A stretch of DNA of 64,000 nt from an uncultured Bacteroidaceae bacterium (GCA_905233765.1 CAJOCU010000014.1:44164-108163); one strand, 5' to 3'; shown: positions 40,028-50,770, counted from the first letter of the stretch. Notes: generated by a model not told the origin, from the letters alone. Translations and numbers: made by a program.

Positions 40028-41371
40028 ATGGTGTCTCTCGAATCCTATATTGCACTGAACGCTGAGCGCTATCCTGATCGCATCGCTGTGGTCTGTGGCG
40101 ATGAGCACTGCACCTATGCCGAGCTCAACCGTCGCATCGATGAGCTCGTTGCAACACTGGCCCCTCCCATGGGAGGGGCTTTGGCCTGCCTCCGCGCTCA
40201 CGCCTCCATCGAATTCATCGTCAGCTACTTCGCTCTTCATCGCGCCGGCTATGCCGCTGCACCCATGGAGCGTGATATGCCGCATGCTGCCTTCGAGGCG
40301 GTGGCGCAGGAGCTAAGTCGTCATCCCATTTCCGAGGGCACTGCTGACGTGCTCTACACCACTGGCACCACAGGAAAGTCCAAGGGCGTGATGATCAGCC
40401 ATAGCACCATCGTGGCTGATGCCGAGAACCTCATCGCCGGTCAGGGTTTCAGCCACGACCTCACCTTCGTCATCAACGGTCCGCTGAACCACATCGGTAG
40501 CCTCTCCAAGATCTACCCCGTGATGATGTTGGGAGGAACAATTGTCATCGTGGATGGCCTGAAGGACCTCAGTACCTTCTTCGATGCCTTCAACACCCAT
40601 CTGCGCCTGCCTGGTGTGCCTGCGCGCTATGCCACCTTCCTTGTGCCTGCCAGCATCCGCATTCTCGTGCAGTTCAGTGCCGACCGCCTCGCAGCCTTGG
40701 CCGATCGCATGGACTTCATAGAGACAGGTGCTGCCGCCATCTCACAAGCAGATATGCAGACACTCTGCCAGCTACTGCCTCGCACACGCCTCTACAACAC
40801 CTACGCCTCCACCGAGACGGGCATCATCAGCACCTACAACTTTAACGACGGCCATTGCGTGGCAGGATGTCTGGGCCGTCCCATGCCCCACTCTCGCCTC
40901 TTCATCACCGAGCAGGGCCTCATCGCCTGTCAGGGCGACACACTCATGACGGGCTACATCGGTGACCCTGAGCGTACTGCCTCTGTCCTGCGCGATGCCA
41001 CACTCTACACCTCCGACCTGGGTCGCATCGATGACGGAGGAATGTTGCACCTTGCAGGGCGTGAGGATGATGTCATCAACGTTGGAGGCTTTAAGGTCGC
41101 GCCGACAGAGGTGGAGGATGCCGCAATGGCCTACCCCGACCTTAAGGACTGCATCTGCATCCCTGTGGAGCACAAGATCACGGGTGTGGCCCTCAAGCTC
41201 CTCGTTGTGATGATCGAAGGGAAAACCCTCGACAAGCGCGCACTGGCCCTCCACCTGAAGAGCCGCCTGGAGACCTACAAAGTCCCTCTTCTCTACGAGG
41301 CCGTGCCCTCCATCCATCGCACCTTCAACGGCAAGCTCAATCGCAAAGCCTACCTGAATCCAAACACTTGA
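40028..41371 (+). CDS. Acyl/aryl-CoA (or ACP) ligase, aryl polyene cluster
   Basis: 447 residues of the ANL adenylating superfamily. The P-loop-like A3 motif is YTTGTTGKSKGVMISH (about 113-128), A5 is YNTYASTETG, A7/A8 is YTSDLGRIDDGG ... GREDDVINVGGFKV, and the final Lys (about 437) lies in the NGKLNRKAY A10 motif. In APE pathways this ligase activates the aromatic starter acid. It is shorter than typical ANL enzymes and carries a perfect palindrome in frame near residue 45. No aromatic ammonia-lyase is present in the window, so the starter is probably made elsewhere. Confidence 0.88.
   Translation: MVSLESYIALNAERYPDRIAVVCGDEHCTYAELNRRIDELVATLAPPMGGALACLRAHASIEFIVSYFALHRAGYAAAPMERDMPHAAFEAVAQELSRHPISEGTADVLYTTGTTGKSKGVMISHSTIVADAENLIAGQGFSHDLTFVINGPLNHIGSLSKIYPVMMLGGTIVIVDGLKDLSTFFDAFNTHLRLPGVPARYATFLVPASIRILVQFSADRLAALADRMDFIETGAAAISQADMQTLCQLLPRTRLYNTYASTETGIISTYNFNDGHCVAGCLGRPMPHSRLFITEQGLIACQGDTLMTGYIGDPERTASVLRDATLYTSDLGRIDDGGMLHLAGREDDVINVGGFKVAPTEVEDAAMAYPDLKDCICIPVEHKITGVALKLLVVMIEGKTLDKRALALHLKSRLETYKVPLLYEAVPSIHRTFNGKLNRKAYLNPNT
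40160..40179. repeat. Perfect 20-bp palindrome GCCCCTCCCATGGGAGGGGC inside the ligase gene
   Basis: It encodes APPMGG, a short glycine/proline loop near residue 45-52 in the N-terminal domain. It matches the arms of the repeat at 11061-11103. Confidence 0.7.
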
Positions 41372-41374
41372 CTT

Positions 41375-42244
41375 ATGACCAAGGACGTAGCATTAGTACT
41401 TTCCAGTGGCGGTGCCAGAGGCCTCGCCCACATTGGAGCCATCGAAGAACTCGAGGCTCAGGGTTATCGCATCACCTCTATTGCAGGTTGCTCAATGGGC
41501 GCCCTTGTGGCGGGTGTATATGCTGCAGGAAAATTAGAAGAATTCCGCGAGTGGATGCAGTCGGTGGATCGGCGGAAGATGTTGGAGCTTACAGATTTCT
41601 CGCTGAGCCTTAACCACTTTGCCAAGGGCACTCGTATCATTGAAGCCATCATGGATTTTGTGCCAGATATGCCTATCGAGCAGTTACCAATACCCTATTG
41701 TGCAGTAGCTACCGACTGGAAGGCTGGACGCGAAGTGGTCTTCCGCAAGGGCAGTCTCTTTGAGGCCATCCGTGCGTCCATTTCGCTGCCTGCGTTCTAT
41801 GAGCCCGTAAGGCGCGATGGTATGATTCTCGTTGATGGCGGCGTGATGAATCCGATTCCCCTGAACCGTGTCGTTCGAAAAAAAAGCGACATCTTAGTGG
41901 GCGTGGATGTGAGCGGCCACGACTACAAAGCACAGTGGGAAGAGAAGGAAGCTTTGGTTGAACGCCGGAGGCACAGCGCCTCGTTGTCGCAGCAACTCCT
42001 GAACAAGCTACGTCCTGACAATATCGAGTTTAACCACTACACCATGCTCTCGCGTGTTAGTTCCCTAATGATCCGTCAGAACTCCATCCTCATGGCGCAA
42101 CTAATGAAACCCGATGTCCTTGTAGATATTCAGATGAGCCGCTATGGTACCTTTGACTACGATAAATCAGAGAAACTTATTGCCATTGGTCGCCAAAAAA
42201 CTTATAAGGCTCTTGCAGATTTCGCAGCCTCGTTCAATACATAA
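41375..42244 (+). CDS. Patatin-like phospholipase (RssA type)
   Basis: 289 residues. Oxyanion-hole GGARGLAHIG (about 12-21), nucleophile elbow GCSMG with Ser40, and the catalytic Asp154 in DGGVMNP are all present. The family hydrolyses acyl-ester bonds of lipids in the cytoplasm. It begins four bases after the ligase stop and may be the last gene of the pigment operon, but such genes also occur alone. Substrate unknown. Confidence 0.88.
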   Translation: MTKDVALVLSSGGARGLAHIGAIEELEAQGYRITSIAGCSMGALVAGVYAAGKLEEFREWMQSVDRRKMLELTDFSLSLNHFAKGTRIIEAIMDFVPDMPIEQLPIPYCAVATDWKAGREVVFRKGSLFEAIRASISLPAFYEPVRRDGMILVDGGVMNPIPLNRVVRKKSDILVGVDVSGHDYKAQWEEKEALVERRRHSASLSQQLLNKLRPDNIEFNHYTMLSRVSSLMIRQNSILMAQLMKPDVLVDIQMSRYGTFDYDKSEKLIAIGRQKTYKALADFAASFNT

Positions 42245-42264
42245 TTATTAAATTGTTTGAGAAA

Positions 42265-43497
42265 ATGGCACTAAACTATATTTGGATAGCATTCTTTATC
42301 ATCGCCGTGGCCGTCGCGACGGTGAAACTCGTGTTCTTTGGCAATGTTGAAGTCTTCCCTGCCATCATGAATGGTGTGATGGATGCTGCGAAGAACGGCT
42401 TTGAGATTTCGCTGGGCCTCACGGCAGTGCTCTCTTTGTGGATGGGCATCATGAAAGTGGGTGAACAGGGCGGCGTGGTCAACATGCTGGCACGCTGGCT
42501 GGGACCGCTGTTCCGCTGCCTCTTCCCAGAGATTCCTGAAGGACATCCCGTGGTGGGCAATATTTTCATGAACCTCTCAGCGAATATGCTGGGACTGGAC
42601 AATGCTGCCACCCCGTTGGGCCTGAAGGCGATGGAAGGCCTTCAGGAATTAAACCCGCGAAAAGACACGGCATCCAACTCGATGATTATGTTCCTTGTGA
42701 TGAACACGGCAGGGTTGACGATAGTGCCTGTTAGCATCTTTGCCTACCGTGCCTCGATGGGTGCATCCGAGCCTACGGACATCTTCATCCCTATCCTGCT
42801 TGCGACACTTATCTCCATGGTCGTGGGCGTTGCCATCACGGGTGCCATCCAGCGCATCAACCTATGGAATCGTCCTGTGCTCATCACACTGGCGGTCTTT
42901 GCGCTTATTGTGGCTGGTATGGCATGGGCTGCGAAAACGCTGTCACAGACGCAGATGGGCGTGTTCTCAGCCAATGTGGCGGACATCGTACTGCTGGCTA
43001 TCATCGTGGCGTTTATACTCGCGGGTGTGCGCAAACATATCAATGTGTACGACGCGTTCATCGAAGGTGCCAAAGGTGGTTTCTCGACGGCTGTGAGCAT
43101 TATCCCGTATCTCATTGCCATCCTCGTGGGCATTGCGGCCTTCAGGGCTTCGGGTGCAATGGACTGGTTGCTGGAGGGCATCGGGTGGGTCGTTGAGGCT
43201 TGTGGCGGTAACGCTGATATCACAGGGGCGCTACCTACCGCGTTCATGAAGCCCCTCAGCGGCAGTGGCGCGCGCGGAATGATGTTAGAATGTATGCAGA
43301 CCTACGGTCCCGACTCGTTTGCTGGGCGCCTCTCCTGCATCTTCCAGGGCAGCACAGACACCACGTTCTATATCCTCGCCGTCTATTTCGGTAGTGTCGG
43401 CATCCGCAACACGCGTTATGCCCTACCTTGCGGCCTTGCAGCCGACCTGGCCTCTGTCATCGCTGCCATCATTGTCGCCAACCTGTTCTTTGGATAA
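42265..43497 (+). CDS. SpmA/SpmB-like (nucleoside recognition/gate domain) membrane protein
   Basis: 410 residues with about 10 membrane helices arranged as two Gate-domain halves (N-terminal half containing NIFMNLSANMLGLDNAATPLG and C-terminal half GSGARGMMLECMQTYGPDSFAG ... QGSTDTTFYILA). This is the SpmA-SpmB fusion layout common in Bacteroidetes. Function in non-sporulating bacteria is unknown. A TTG start at 42253 would add four residues; ATG 42265 is preferred. Confidence 0.85.
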   Translation: MALNYIWIAFFIIAVAVATVKLVFFGNVEVFPAIMNGVMDAAKNGFEISLGLTAVLSLWMGIMKVGEQGGVVNMLARWLGPLFRCLFPEIPEGHPVVGNIFMNLSANMLGLDNAATPLGLKAMEGLQELNPRKDTASNSMIMFLVMNTAGLTIVPVSIFAYRASMGASEPTDIFIPILLATLISMVVGVAITGAIQRINLWNRPVLITLAVFALIVAGMAWAAKTLSQTQMGVFSANVADIVLLAIIVAFILAGVRKHINVYDAFIEGAKGGFSTAVSIIPYLIAILVGIAAFRASGAMDWLLEGIGWVVEACGGNADITGALPTAFMKPLSGSGARGMMLECMQTYGPDSFAGRLSCIFQGSTDTTFYILAVYFGSVGIRNTRYALPCGLAADLASVIAAIIVANLFFG

Positions 43498-43621
43498 GAC
43501 AGCCATTTAAAAAGCCAACGACTTCATTCTTTGGTTGGCTGAGTTTCTCGGCAAGAAACGTAGATCTCCCGTCCGTGTCGTTCGTATTTCACGACGGGAA
43601 ACACAGATTTCTCGGAGAAGA

Positions 43622-43653
43622 TTTGTTTATGCATCGTAATCTTCCTAGCTTTG
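43622..43653 (+). promoter_or_regulatory. Promoter of the HU-like protein gene
   Basis: TTTG (43622-43625), a 20-base spacer, and TAGCTTTG (43646-43653). The leader is about 90 bases. The 250-base gap from 43498 also contains an AGCCAAC ... GTTGGCT inverted repeat that may end the upstream gene. Confidence 0.55.
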
Positions 43654-43748
43654 CACCGCATTCTTAAGGCGAAGTCTATGCGCCTTGTAACAGTTTACTC
43701 CGCGGTCTGTTATCAGACATCACACATCATAACTCATTCGTCCTCCTT

Positions 43749-44396
43749 ATGCCTTACTACTACAAACGCGAGATCAACGACCTGAACGGAACAGGGAAGA
43801 AAGCCTTCCGCTACGAAATCCGTTCCGAAGGCAACGTCACCCTGAGAAACTTAGCCTACGAAGTACACAAACGCTATCGTGCTCTCGGTGAAGGCGAAGC
43901 AGAGGGTATCGTAGCCACTTTCCTGGATGCCATCAAGGAAGCGCTGTCGGAAGGGCGCAGTGTGACACTCGACGACTTCGGCACCTTCACACTCGGCATT
44001 GGTCTGAAGAACGAGGACACGATGGTGACCACGAGTGACGACGACGCTCCCGGCAGTGAGCCCAATGCCCGCAGCATTGGAGTCAAGGCCGTACATTTCC
44101 GTGCCAGCAAGCGCCTTGTCAGCGACATCAACTCGCGGTGCCGCCACAACTTATATCGTGAGCCGGGCGGCACGGCACATCTCCATCGCACACAGCTCAC
44201 GCGTGAGGAGCGCATAGAGCTTGCCGTGGCGTTCATCAATGACCACAGTTTCATGCGACTCGGCGATTATGCCGCCCTCGTCCACATCTCACGAGCCATG
44301 GCCAGCCGCGACCTCCAGGACTTCGTCCGCGACCCTGCCGTCCCCATCACCACCGACGGTGTCCGCAGCCATAAAATCTACGTTGCGGTTAGATAG
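43749..44396 (+). CDS. HU-like DNA-binding protein with C-terminal extension
   Basis: 215 residues. Residues 1 to about 125 match the Bacteroidetes HU-like domain (NVTLRNLAYEVHKRYRALGEGEAEGIVATFLDAIKEAL pattern; DDFGTFTLGI). The remaining 90 residues hold a helix-rich extension that may be a winged helix. Proteins of this type are often numerous in the order and probably shape or regulate local DNA. Convergent with gyrB. Confidence 0.8.
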   Translation: MPYYYKREINDLNGTGKKAFRYEIRSEGNVTLRNLAYEVHKRYRALGEGEAEGIVATFLDAIKEALSEGRSVTLDDFGTFTLGIGLKNEDTMVTTSDDDAPGSEPNARSIGVKAVHFRASKRLVSDINSRCRHNLYREPGGTAHLHRTQLTREERIELAVAFINDHSFMRLGDYAALVHISRAMASRDLQDFVRDPAVPITTDGVRSHKIYVAVR

Positions 44397-44398
44397 GC

Positions 44399-44550
44399 TT
44401 AGTCTCGGATTCGAAAAGTGTATCCTAAACGGAGGACAAGGCCGCGTGTGTGGCCACCAATTGTCCATGCTTCAATTTCGTTGTAAGAAATCGCCCATTC
44501 CATCGAGATTGCAATCCGATAGAATGGGCGATAATATATGGCTGCTAGAT
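44399..44550 (-). pseudogene. 3' remnant of an outer-membrane beta-barrel gene
   Basis: On the minus strand this stretch reads AIYYRPFYRIAISMEWAISY and ends LVLRLGYTFRIRD before a stop, a pattern of alternating aromatic strands and a terminal strand typical of outer-membrane barrels. The upstream part is cut off by the end of gyrB. A 10-bp inverted repeat (TCGCCCATTC at 44491-44500 with its complement at 44522-44531) lies within it. It may simply be the gyrB 3' region; the call depends on the terminal-strand signature. Confidence 0.4.
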
Positions 44551-44555
44551 TGACG

Positions 44556-46565
<2,010 letters not shown>

Positions 46566-46612
46566 TTAAAGTTTAAAGTTTAGAGCTTAAAGATTTCCGC
46601 GTTTTAACAGCT

Positions 46613-46644
46613 TTTCACACGCGCACGCACGCGCGCGTGTGAAA
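46613..46644. other. Z-DNA-prone inverted repeat upstream of gyrB
   Basis: A 12-bp perfect stem (TTTCACACGCGC, 46613-46624, with 46633-46644) includes a 26-base run of strictly alternating purine and pyrimidine (CACACGCGCACG... to GTGTG). Such a run can flip to Z-DNA or extrude as a cruciform under negative supercoiling. Confidence 0.6.
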
Positions 46645-46662
46645 TAGAAGGATACAACGAAA

Positions 46663-46694
46663 GAGAACAATGAACCTCACGGCCCATTGTTCTC
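46663..46694 (-). terminator. Terminator after rpsT
   Basis: A 10-bp perfect stem (GAGAACAATG, 46663-46672, with 46685-46694), read on the minus strand, is followed by TTTCGTTGTAT. Transcription from rpsT would reach it 82 bases after the stop. Confidence 0.65.
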
Positions 46695-46775
46695 ACTGAA
46701 GTATTAATAAAATTGCTATGGACTTGTTTGGACAAATATCCAAACGGAGGATGGAAACATTCTCTTCAAAGGGTC

Positions 46776-47030
46776 TTATCCAAGTTTTTGGATATGACGA
46801 GCAAGCTTAGACTTGAGGTTGGAAGCCTTATTCTTGTGAATGATGTTCACCTTTGCGAGTTTGTCCAGCATCTTCTGGACAACGGGATACTGCTTCTCGG
46901 CCTCTGCCTTGTCAGTGGTTGCACGAAGTGTGCGTACGGCAGCGCGCATAGCCTTTGCATAGTAGCGGTTGTGGAGGCGACGCTTCTGCTCCTGACGGAT
47001 TCTTTTCAGCGATGACTTATGATTTGCCAT
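46776..47030 (-). CDS. rpsT: 30S ribosomal protein S20
   Basis: 84 residues, very basic, with the S20 pattern [33 protein letters not shown] and a final LARHIQKL helix. Binds 16S rRNA in the small subunit. Its own transcript ends at the hairpin 46663-46694. Confidence 0.95.
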   Translation of the reverse strand: MANHKSSLKRIRQEQKRRLHNRYYAKAMRAAVRTLRATTDKAEAEKQYPVVQKMLDKLAKVNIIHKNKASNLKSKLARHIQKLG

Positions 47031-47071
47031 TTCAATTTACGATTTGACGATTTAGTATTTACGATTTATTG

Positions 47072-47143
47072 TAGTCCATAGCAGAGTCGAACTGCTCTTT
47101 AGAGAATGAAAATCTCTCGTCCTAACCGATAGACGAATGGACC
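47072..47143 (-). tRNA. tRNA-Glu (anticodon TTC)
   Basis: The minus-strand sequence starts GGTCCATTCGTCTATCGGTT and folds as a cloverleaf. The anticodon loop is TTTTCAT (TTC), the T arm AGCAG-TTCGACT-CTGCT, the acceptor closing ATGGACT with discriminator A. No encoded CCA is evident. The first acceptor pair is a G-U wobble. Confidence 0.92.
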
Positions 47144-47163
47144 AGTGGCTTATTTTGCGGGTG

Positions 47164-47171
47164 CAAAGGTA
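47164..47171 (-). promoter_or_regulatory. -7 element of the tRNA-Glu gene
   Basis: CAAAGGTA reads TACCTTTG on the minus strand, 20 bases before the tRNA. Confidence 0.5.
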
Positions 47172-47266
47172 CGGCAAAAATCAATACGCGCCAAACTTTT
47201 CTTTGAAAAATATCGTGATGACGATGATTTTCGGACTGCAGGAGCCTCTTGTCCGTTGTTTTTTGC

Positions 47267-47274
47267 TACTTTTG
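47267..47274 (+). promoter_or_regulatory. -7 element of recO
   Basis: TACTTTTG lies 42 bases before the recO start. Upstream in-frame start codons between 47137 and 47267 lie before or inside it, which supports the start at 47317. Confidence 0.5.
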
Positions 47275-47316
47275 TTCCATCAAATCATTATTTTATTCGT
47301 CATTCATCATTCACAA

Positions 47317-48036
47317 ATGCGCAGTCGGGGCATCGTTCTTCATTCCCTACGCTACGGTGATCATCGTATCATCGTTGACATCTTCACTGAGACTGCGGGT
47401 GTCGTGCCTTTCATCGTACCGCAATCGCATGGTGGACGTAATGGAATGAAGGCTAGCGTGTGGCAGCCGTTGGCATTGGTGGAGGTGGCTTGGCAACCCG
47501 ATATAAAAAAGAATCTGCAGCACCCCGTGGAACTATCGCTTTGGCAACCATGGCGGACGCTGACACTGAATCCAAAGAAGATAGCTATAGGTCTGTACCT
47601 AAGCGAGTTCTTGTATCATTCCTTGCATCGTGAGCAGGAGAACCGACCGCTCTTCGAGTTTGTGGTGAGTGCCCTATCGTGGTTTGATGAACGCGATGAT
47701 CAGTTTGTGAATTTCCATATTGTTTTCCTGTTGCATTTGACACGTTTCTTAGGTTTTCTGCCAAATGTGGAGGATTGGGAAGACGGTTGCTTTTTTGACC
47801 TTCAGGCTGCATCCTTTACACGCGTGCGCCCGTACCATAAATATTATCTTGAGCCTGAAGAGGCTGCACTTGTTCCCAAATTCCTACGTATGGATGTGCG
47901 GTCGATGCGCGCTGTGGGCCTAAACCGTTCTTTGCGTCAACGAGCGTTGGAGATTGTCTCGGAGTTTTATCGACTGCATATCCCTGAATTCCCCGAGAGT
48001 CGGAGCTTGGAGGTTTTGGCGGAGGTGTTTGAATAG
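47317..48036 (+). CDS. recO: DNA repair protein RecO
   Basis: 239 residues. The N-terminal OB domain starts SRGIVLHSLRYGDHRIIVDIFTE, and a helical C-terminal domain without a full zinc-binding cluster follows, as in Bacteroidetes RecO. It acts with RecF/RecR in loading RecA on gapped DNA. ATG 47317 is chosen by homology of the N-terminus; an ATTCGTCATTCATC repeat lies directly before it. Tail-to-tail with the ctp protease, with no gap. Confidence 0.85.
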   Translation: MRSRGIVLHSLRYGDHRIIVDIFTETAGVVPFIVPQSHGGRNGMKASVWQPLALVEVAWQPDIKKNLQHPVELSLWQPWRTLTLNPKKIAIGLYLSEFLYHSLHREQENRPLFEFVVSALSWFDERDDQFVNFHIVFLLHLTRFLGFLPNVEDWEDGCFFDLQAASFTRVRPYHKYYLEPEEAALVPKFLRMDVRSMRAVGLNRSLRQRALEIVSEFYRLHIPEFPESRSLEVLAEVFE

Positions 48037-49677
48037 TCAGCGCAACGTTTCTACAGCCTTGCGGATAGCTTTGTCGTTCTGAGCCTGATGTTGTAAAGCA
48101 CCACGCTGGTAGTAGTAACGGCTGACAAGTTCCGTCTCCAGATATTGCTGAATGTGTGAACGAAAACGTTCGAGATCCCAGCGCAGGTCGTTGGTTCTCA
48201 GTTTCGACTCGAGTCGGTCGAAGTCGTCCTTCACATCGTCGTAGCGTCCTTCGATGCGTGCCACCTGACGGGCCTGGATCAAGGCAGCTACCGAGCGGGC
48301 GTTGTAGGTGAAGTCACTTGATGCGATGGCATCCACGAAGGCGGCATAGTCCTCATCGGTAAGAAGGAAATCTGTTGGCGCTCCAATGGTCGGATGGGTG
48401 GCAACGAAATGGTTGGCATAGTTGAAGAAGGCATCGGAGTTGTACAGGTCATAGACCATCGCGGGCACGCTATCGACTGCGAGGATGCTGTCGGGGAGAA
48501 TTCCACCTCCGTCGCGCACTGGACGTCCAAGGCGCGTGTGAAACACTCGTGTTAGACTGTCGGGCAAAGTTGTTGCAGCGCCATCAATGGTCCTATGACG
48601 ATAGTCATATGCTTGGATGCAACGTCCGGATGGGATGTAGTAACGGGCTGTTGTGATTTTCAGGTGTCCATGATATGGGAGATCGCGGATGCCTTGAACG
48701 AGCCCCTTCCCGTACGTGCGTTGCCCGAGGATGGTGGCGCGGTCCAAATCCTGCAGTGCCCCGCTGATAATCTCTGCAGCAGAGGCAGAACCGCCATTCA
48801 CAAGTACTGCAAGAGGCATTAACGTGTCGATGGGTTCTGCTGGTGTGCGGAACTCGTGACATGTAGAAAGGACCTTGCCACGGGTGGAAACGACAAGGCT
48901 GCCGCGTGGTACAAACATTCCCACAATCTCCACAGCTTCCACGACGGCGCCACCGGGATTATCACGTAAATCCAGAATCAGACGCTCCATGCCTTGTTGT
49001 TTCAGTTCGGTGATGGCAAAACGGATGTCACGAGAACAATGATCCGTCACACTTGCGAGGTAGAGATAACCGATATGTGCGTCCTCATCAATGATGCCAT
49101 ACCAGGGCACTGCAGGTGTTTGTATTTGACGTCGCGTAATCTTGAAGGCAAGTGGTTTCTTTTCTCCTTCACGCCTCACGCGCAACTCAAAGGTGGTGCC
49201 GGGTTCTCCACGCAGGTTCTTGCTCACCTCTGAAGTAGGCCAGCCCTTGACGTCTTTACCATCGATGGTGAGGATTACATCGCCAGCTCGTACGCCAGCC
49301 TCTTGTGCGGGACTGCCTTCATAGGGCTCTTCGATGGCTGTTCGGTCCTCCTGCTTGTATGGCCGGATGAGGGCTCCGATGCCGGCATAGCGCCCGGTGG
49401 TCATTGTCTTCAACTCGTCCAGATCATCGCCAGGATAGTAAATGGTGAACGGGTCTATCTCGGAAAGCATCCCGTCAATGGCCCAGCGTACGGCGGTATC
49501 TGCGGAGAGTGTATCCACATAGTACATATCCAGCTGACGATAGATGTCTGCGAACACTTCCAGATTACGGCTGATGTCAAATCCTGTCTGCGCTCTGCGC
49601 TCTTGAGCTGCAAGCGATAATGAGAAGGCCAATAATACTACTGCCCATGCACTATATTTTCTTGTGTTTCCTAACAT
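48037..49677 (-). CDS. S41 family C-terminal processing peptidase
   Basis: 546 residues. A signal peptide (ending LSLAAQ) is followed by a PDZ domain (about 88-175; PAQEAGVRAGDVILTIDGK) and the protease core, with nucleophile Ser297 (GGSASAAEI) and general base Lys324 (TYGKGLVQ). The family trims or degrades envelope proteins in the periplasm. The C-terminal 190 residues are helical. It has an AT-rich leader with no clear promoter. Confidence 0.9.
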   Translation of the reverse strand: MLGNTRKYSAWAVVLLAFSLSLAAQERRAQTGFDISRNLEVFADIYRQLDMYYVDTLSADTAVRWAIDGMLSEIDPFTIYYPGDDLDELKTMTTGRYAGIGALIRPYKQEDRTAIEEPYEGSPAQEAGVRAGDVILTIDGKDVKGWPTSEVSKNLRGEPGTTFELRVRREGEKKPLAFKITRRQIQTPAVPWYGIIDEDAHIGYLYLASVTDHCSRDIRFAITELKQQGMERLILDLRDNPGGAVVEAVEIVGMFVPRGSLVVSTRGKVLSTCHEFRTPAEPIDTLMPLAVLVNGGSASAAEIISGALQDLDRATILGQRTYGKGLVQGIRDLPYHGHLKITTARYYIPSGRCIQAYDYRHRTIDGAATTLPDSLTRVFHTRLGRPVRDGGGILPDSILAVDSVPAMVYDLYNSDAFFNYANHFVATHPTIGAPTDFLLTDEDYAAFVDAIASSDFTYNARSVAALIQARQVARIEGRYDDVKDDFDRLESKLRTNDLRWDLERFRSHIQQYLETELVSRYYYQRGALQHQAQNDKAIRKAVETLR

Positions 49678-49768
49678 GTTCTCGTTGTTACGTTATAACG
49701 GTTTTCGTTATTCTCACTGTTCATCATCCTTTTCTCCTCTCCTGGGTGAGAGAGGGGCGAAAGTTTCT

Positions 49769-50752
49769 TCATTTTGCCTCCAGCGTTATGCTCTTCCTTA
49801 GTTGTTCTGGGTCCACTTGAGTTCCCATTACCTGTATGACCTCCCCAGCCGTATGGTTGCCATAGTCGAGGCATGTTTGGATGGGCTTTCCGTTCACGAG
49901 ACCATGCAAGAATCCGGCGGCGAAGAAATCACCTGCGGCGGTGGTGTCGATGGCTATGCGTTCCAGAGCAGGTGCAAAGAACACCTTGTCGCCTGTCTCG
50001 CGTGTCATAGCCATTGCGCCGCGCTTGCCGACTTTCACCACTGCGATATCCGTCTTGGCGGCTAACTCGCGCAGGGCGCGCTCGGGATTGGAAACACCAC
50101 AAAAAGCAATGGCCTCCTCTTCATTTGCGAAGACAATATCCACGTACTTCTCAACTAACTCAGTGACAATAGCATGATGTTCACGTACAATGTTCCATGA
50201 GGCCAGATCGTAGCTGATGCGCAACCCTGCAGCTTTGGCTGTTTTTAATATTTCCTGAATCAGAATATGGTCTTGTAGGAGGTAGCCTTCGATATGTAGG
50301 AGATTATAGGTAGAAAGATCAACATCCCTCAAGGCACGTTCCAGATATACGGCAGCCCCCAAGTGGGTGGCAAAAGTACGCTCGTGGTCGGGTGTCACCA
50401 GTGTGTTGGCTGTTCCCGTCTGCTCGTCTAAAATGATAGCCAAATGAGTATCTATGCCTCGCAATCGATTCTGCTCTTCAAAGAAACGCCCTGTCTCATC
50501 GTCGCCCACGGCGCCGATGAAGCCTGTCTCGTGCCCAAGGACGGCGAGCGCATGAATGGTGTTGGCGGCGCTCCCGCCCGTTGCTTGTTCAGTAGGGAGC
50601 CCCACCAATCGCTGACGCAGACGCATAAGCCCTTTGCGGTCAATATGTGCCATGCCTCCTTTGGGCAGACCCAGTTCTTGAAGAAGGCTTTCGTTGTCGA
50701 TATGGACCAAAACATCCACTAAAGCGTTGCCGATTCCGATGATTTTTGTCAT
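49769..50752 (-). CDS. PfkB-family sugar/nucleoside kinase (adenosine kinase-like)
   Basis: 327 residues. The PfkB signatures are GGSAANTIHALAVLG (about 48-62) and DTTAAGDFFAAGFLHGL with catalytic Asp (about 272-288). The sequence most resembles the adenosine/ribokinase branch. An upstream in-frame start at 50773 would fall inside the promoter, so 50752 is used. Substrate cannot be told. Confidence 0.85.
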   Translation of the reverse strand: MTKIIGIGNALVDVLVHIDNESLLQELGLPKGGMAHIDRKGLMRLRQRLVGLPTEQATGGSAANTIHALAVLGHETGFIGAVGDDETGRFFEEQNRLRGIDTHLAIILDEQTGTANTLVTPDHERTFATHLGAAVYLERALRDVDLSTYNLLHIEGYLLQDHILIQEILKTAKAAGLRISYDLASWNIVREHHAIVTELVEKYVDIVFANEEEAIAFCGVSNPERALRELAAKTDIAVVKVGKRGAMAMTRETGDKVFFAPALERIAIDTTAAGDFFAAGFLHGLVNGKPIQTCLDYGNHTAGEVIQVMGTQVDPEQLRKSITLEAK

Positions 50753-50770
50753 GATAGATAAAATTTTCTG

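Noticed and set aside
16760..41371. Carotenoid or dialkylresorcinol cluster
   Set aside because: CrtI-like enzymes are present, but there is no phytoene synthase, lycopene cyclase or DarA/DarB-type synthase pair; the ketosynthase, dehydratase and carrier set fits an aryl polyene.
43498..43748. Small gene in the gap before the HU-like protein
   Set aside because: A short frame continues past the preceding stop in another phase but shows no family or start; only a promoter and a weak hairpin can be supported.
47137..47316. 60-codon N-terminal extension of recO
   Set aside because: It runs over the tRNA-Glu end and the recO promoter; the conserved RecO N-terminus begins at 47317.
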